6,830 bases of DNA from NCBI GenBank assembly GCA_016735415.1, contig JAERRP010000127.1:1-6830 (forward strand). Reading direction: 5' to 3'. Made by a program: the position numbers and the translations under genes. The DNA comes from Desulfobacterales bacterium (lineage in GTDB: Bacteria; Desulfobacterota; Desulfobacteria; Desulfobacterales; UBA5852). The notes under the pieces are model-generated. The model was not told the DNA's origin and made no database searches. It worked only from the letters and a program-made list of their open reading frames with translations. Shown one piece after another: positions 6,245 through 6,830 of the stretch (position 1 is the stretch's first letter; each line of letters starts with the position of its first letter).

Positions 6245-6830
6245 ATGCGTTGCGCCATCATCTATCCACCCACCAACTTGGGCATCAACGCTCCTCCGGG
6301 CGATGCCCTGGCTGTGCTCATCTGGGAGATCGGTCGGCGTATAGGACACACCGATGGAGTGACCGTGTTCGGCAACCGGCGGCGCGGTCAAGCGGGAAAG
6401 GAATCGCTGGGAGGCATTGAGCTGCGACGCCTGGCGGTGTGGCCCGATCAGTTGTTGGGGCAGCTCCATCGGCTGGACGGCATCCTGTTTATGGATCCCA
6501 AACGTCCATTCCGCTCCTCTCGACTGTATTATCATTTTTACGGGAAACGCGTGGCCCTTGCCGCCCACCCTTCGATATCATTCATGTGCATGCCGTTCCC
6601 AATTTTCTCCCCAGCCTGCGGGCGAGCGCACCGCGTGCCAAGATTGTTTTTCATGCCCACGATCACCGCTTGGCGCGCTATGAAATTTCAATGACACGCA
6701 AGCTTCTGGCGTCAGCCGACAGTATTCTGGCCTGCAGTCAATTCGTTGCCGACGCCATTGCCGCGCGTTTCCCGACGCTGGCAGCGCGTTGTGAACATCT
6801 TTACAATGGTGTTGACGATCGCTTTTTTTT
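6245..6830 (+). CDS. Family 4 glycosyltransferase, frameshifted, cut by the window end
   Basis: The start MRCAIIYPPTNLGINAPPGD is the typical first strand and glycine loop of a GT4/GT-B enzyme. The reading frame from 6245 stays family-like to about 6570 (KRVALAAHP) and then turns to nonsense, ending at 6694. From 6571 the neighbouring frame continues the same protein: FDIIHVHAVPNF, IVFHAHDH, ADSILACSQFVADAI and LYNGVDDRFF, all standard N-domain and inter-domain motifs of GT4 proteins. One base appears to be missing, most simply a C in the CCCACCC stretch (6564-6570). This is either a true inactivating frameshift or a sequence error. The donor domain lies beyond the window. It shares orientation with the flippase remnant 79 bp upstream, as expected for a polysaccharide operon. 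Its sugar and acceptor cannot be told. Only a 15-nt-distant GGGAG precedes the ATG, so the start is moderately sure. Confidence 0.75.

Overview
The window looks like a chromosomal stretch from a Gram-negative, moderately GC-rich bacterium, probably a deltaproteobacterium / Desulfobacterota (Desulfobacterales-like). This is inference, not a direct reading. It rests on two things: a short PAS-HisKA protein carrying the phrase AGGVCHEMNQPLQVISGY, and a serine/threonine kinase fused to small-molecule sensor domains. Both are protein styles I associate with that group. There are no RNA genes, CRISPR arrays or recognisable insertion sequences.

Left half (1-3697, all + strand, GC-rich): a PaaI-type hotdog thioesterase (139-582) comes first. 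A short leader follows with a possible promoter (627-656) and a good intrinsic terminator (684-717), which ends only 7 nt before the next start codon. Next is a membrane-anchored PAS-HisKA protein (725-1588) that has the phospho-accepting His box but no ATPase domain. After a 387-nt non-coding gap comes a 573-residue kinase (1976-3697) with a PilZ-like module, a cyclic-nucleotide-binding fold and a complete eukaryotic-type Ser/Thr kinase domain. The last two genes are both phosphorelay or kinase signalling proteins and may work together, but nothing in the sequence proves it.

Right half (3698-6830): the kinase gene converges on a family 4 glycosyltransferase (3713-4891, - strand) with 15 bp between their stop codons. 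Base composition drops visibly at this boundary. The rest looks like a surface-polysaccharide locus in decay. A - strand reading frame that ends in an ATGA overlap with the glycosyltransferase start is interrupted by four stops (4888 to about 5280). A Wzx/MOP-type flippase (5291-6165) has lost its N-terminus and an internal segment, and its C-terminal end sits in another frame. A second GT4 glycosyltransferase (6245 to window end) has a one-base frameshift near 6570. The missing flippase N-terminus and the missing 5' part of the - strand remnant meet at about 5260-5300, which points to a rearrangement junction.

The most distinctive item is the PilZ-like / cNMP / Ser-Thr kinase fusion. It resembles a bacterial analogue of cyclic-nucleotide-dependent protein kinase, but the expected ribose-binding Glu is missing from its nucleotide pocket. 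The second is the terminator placed directly against the start of the HisKA-only gene.
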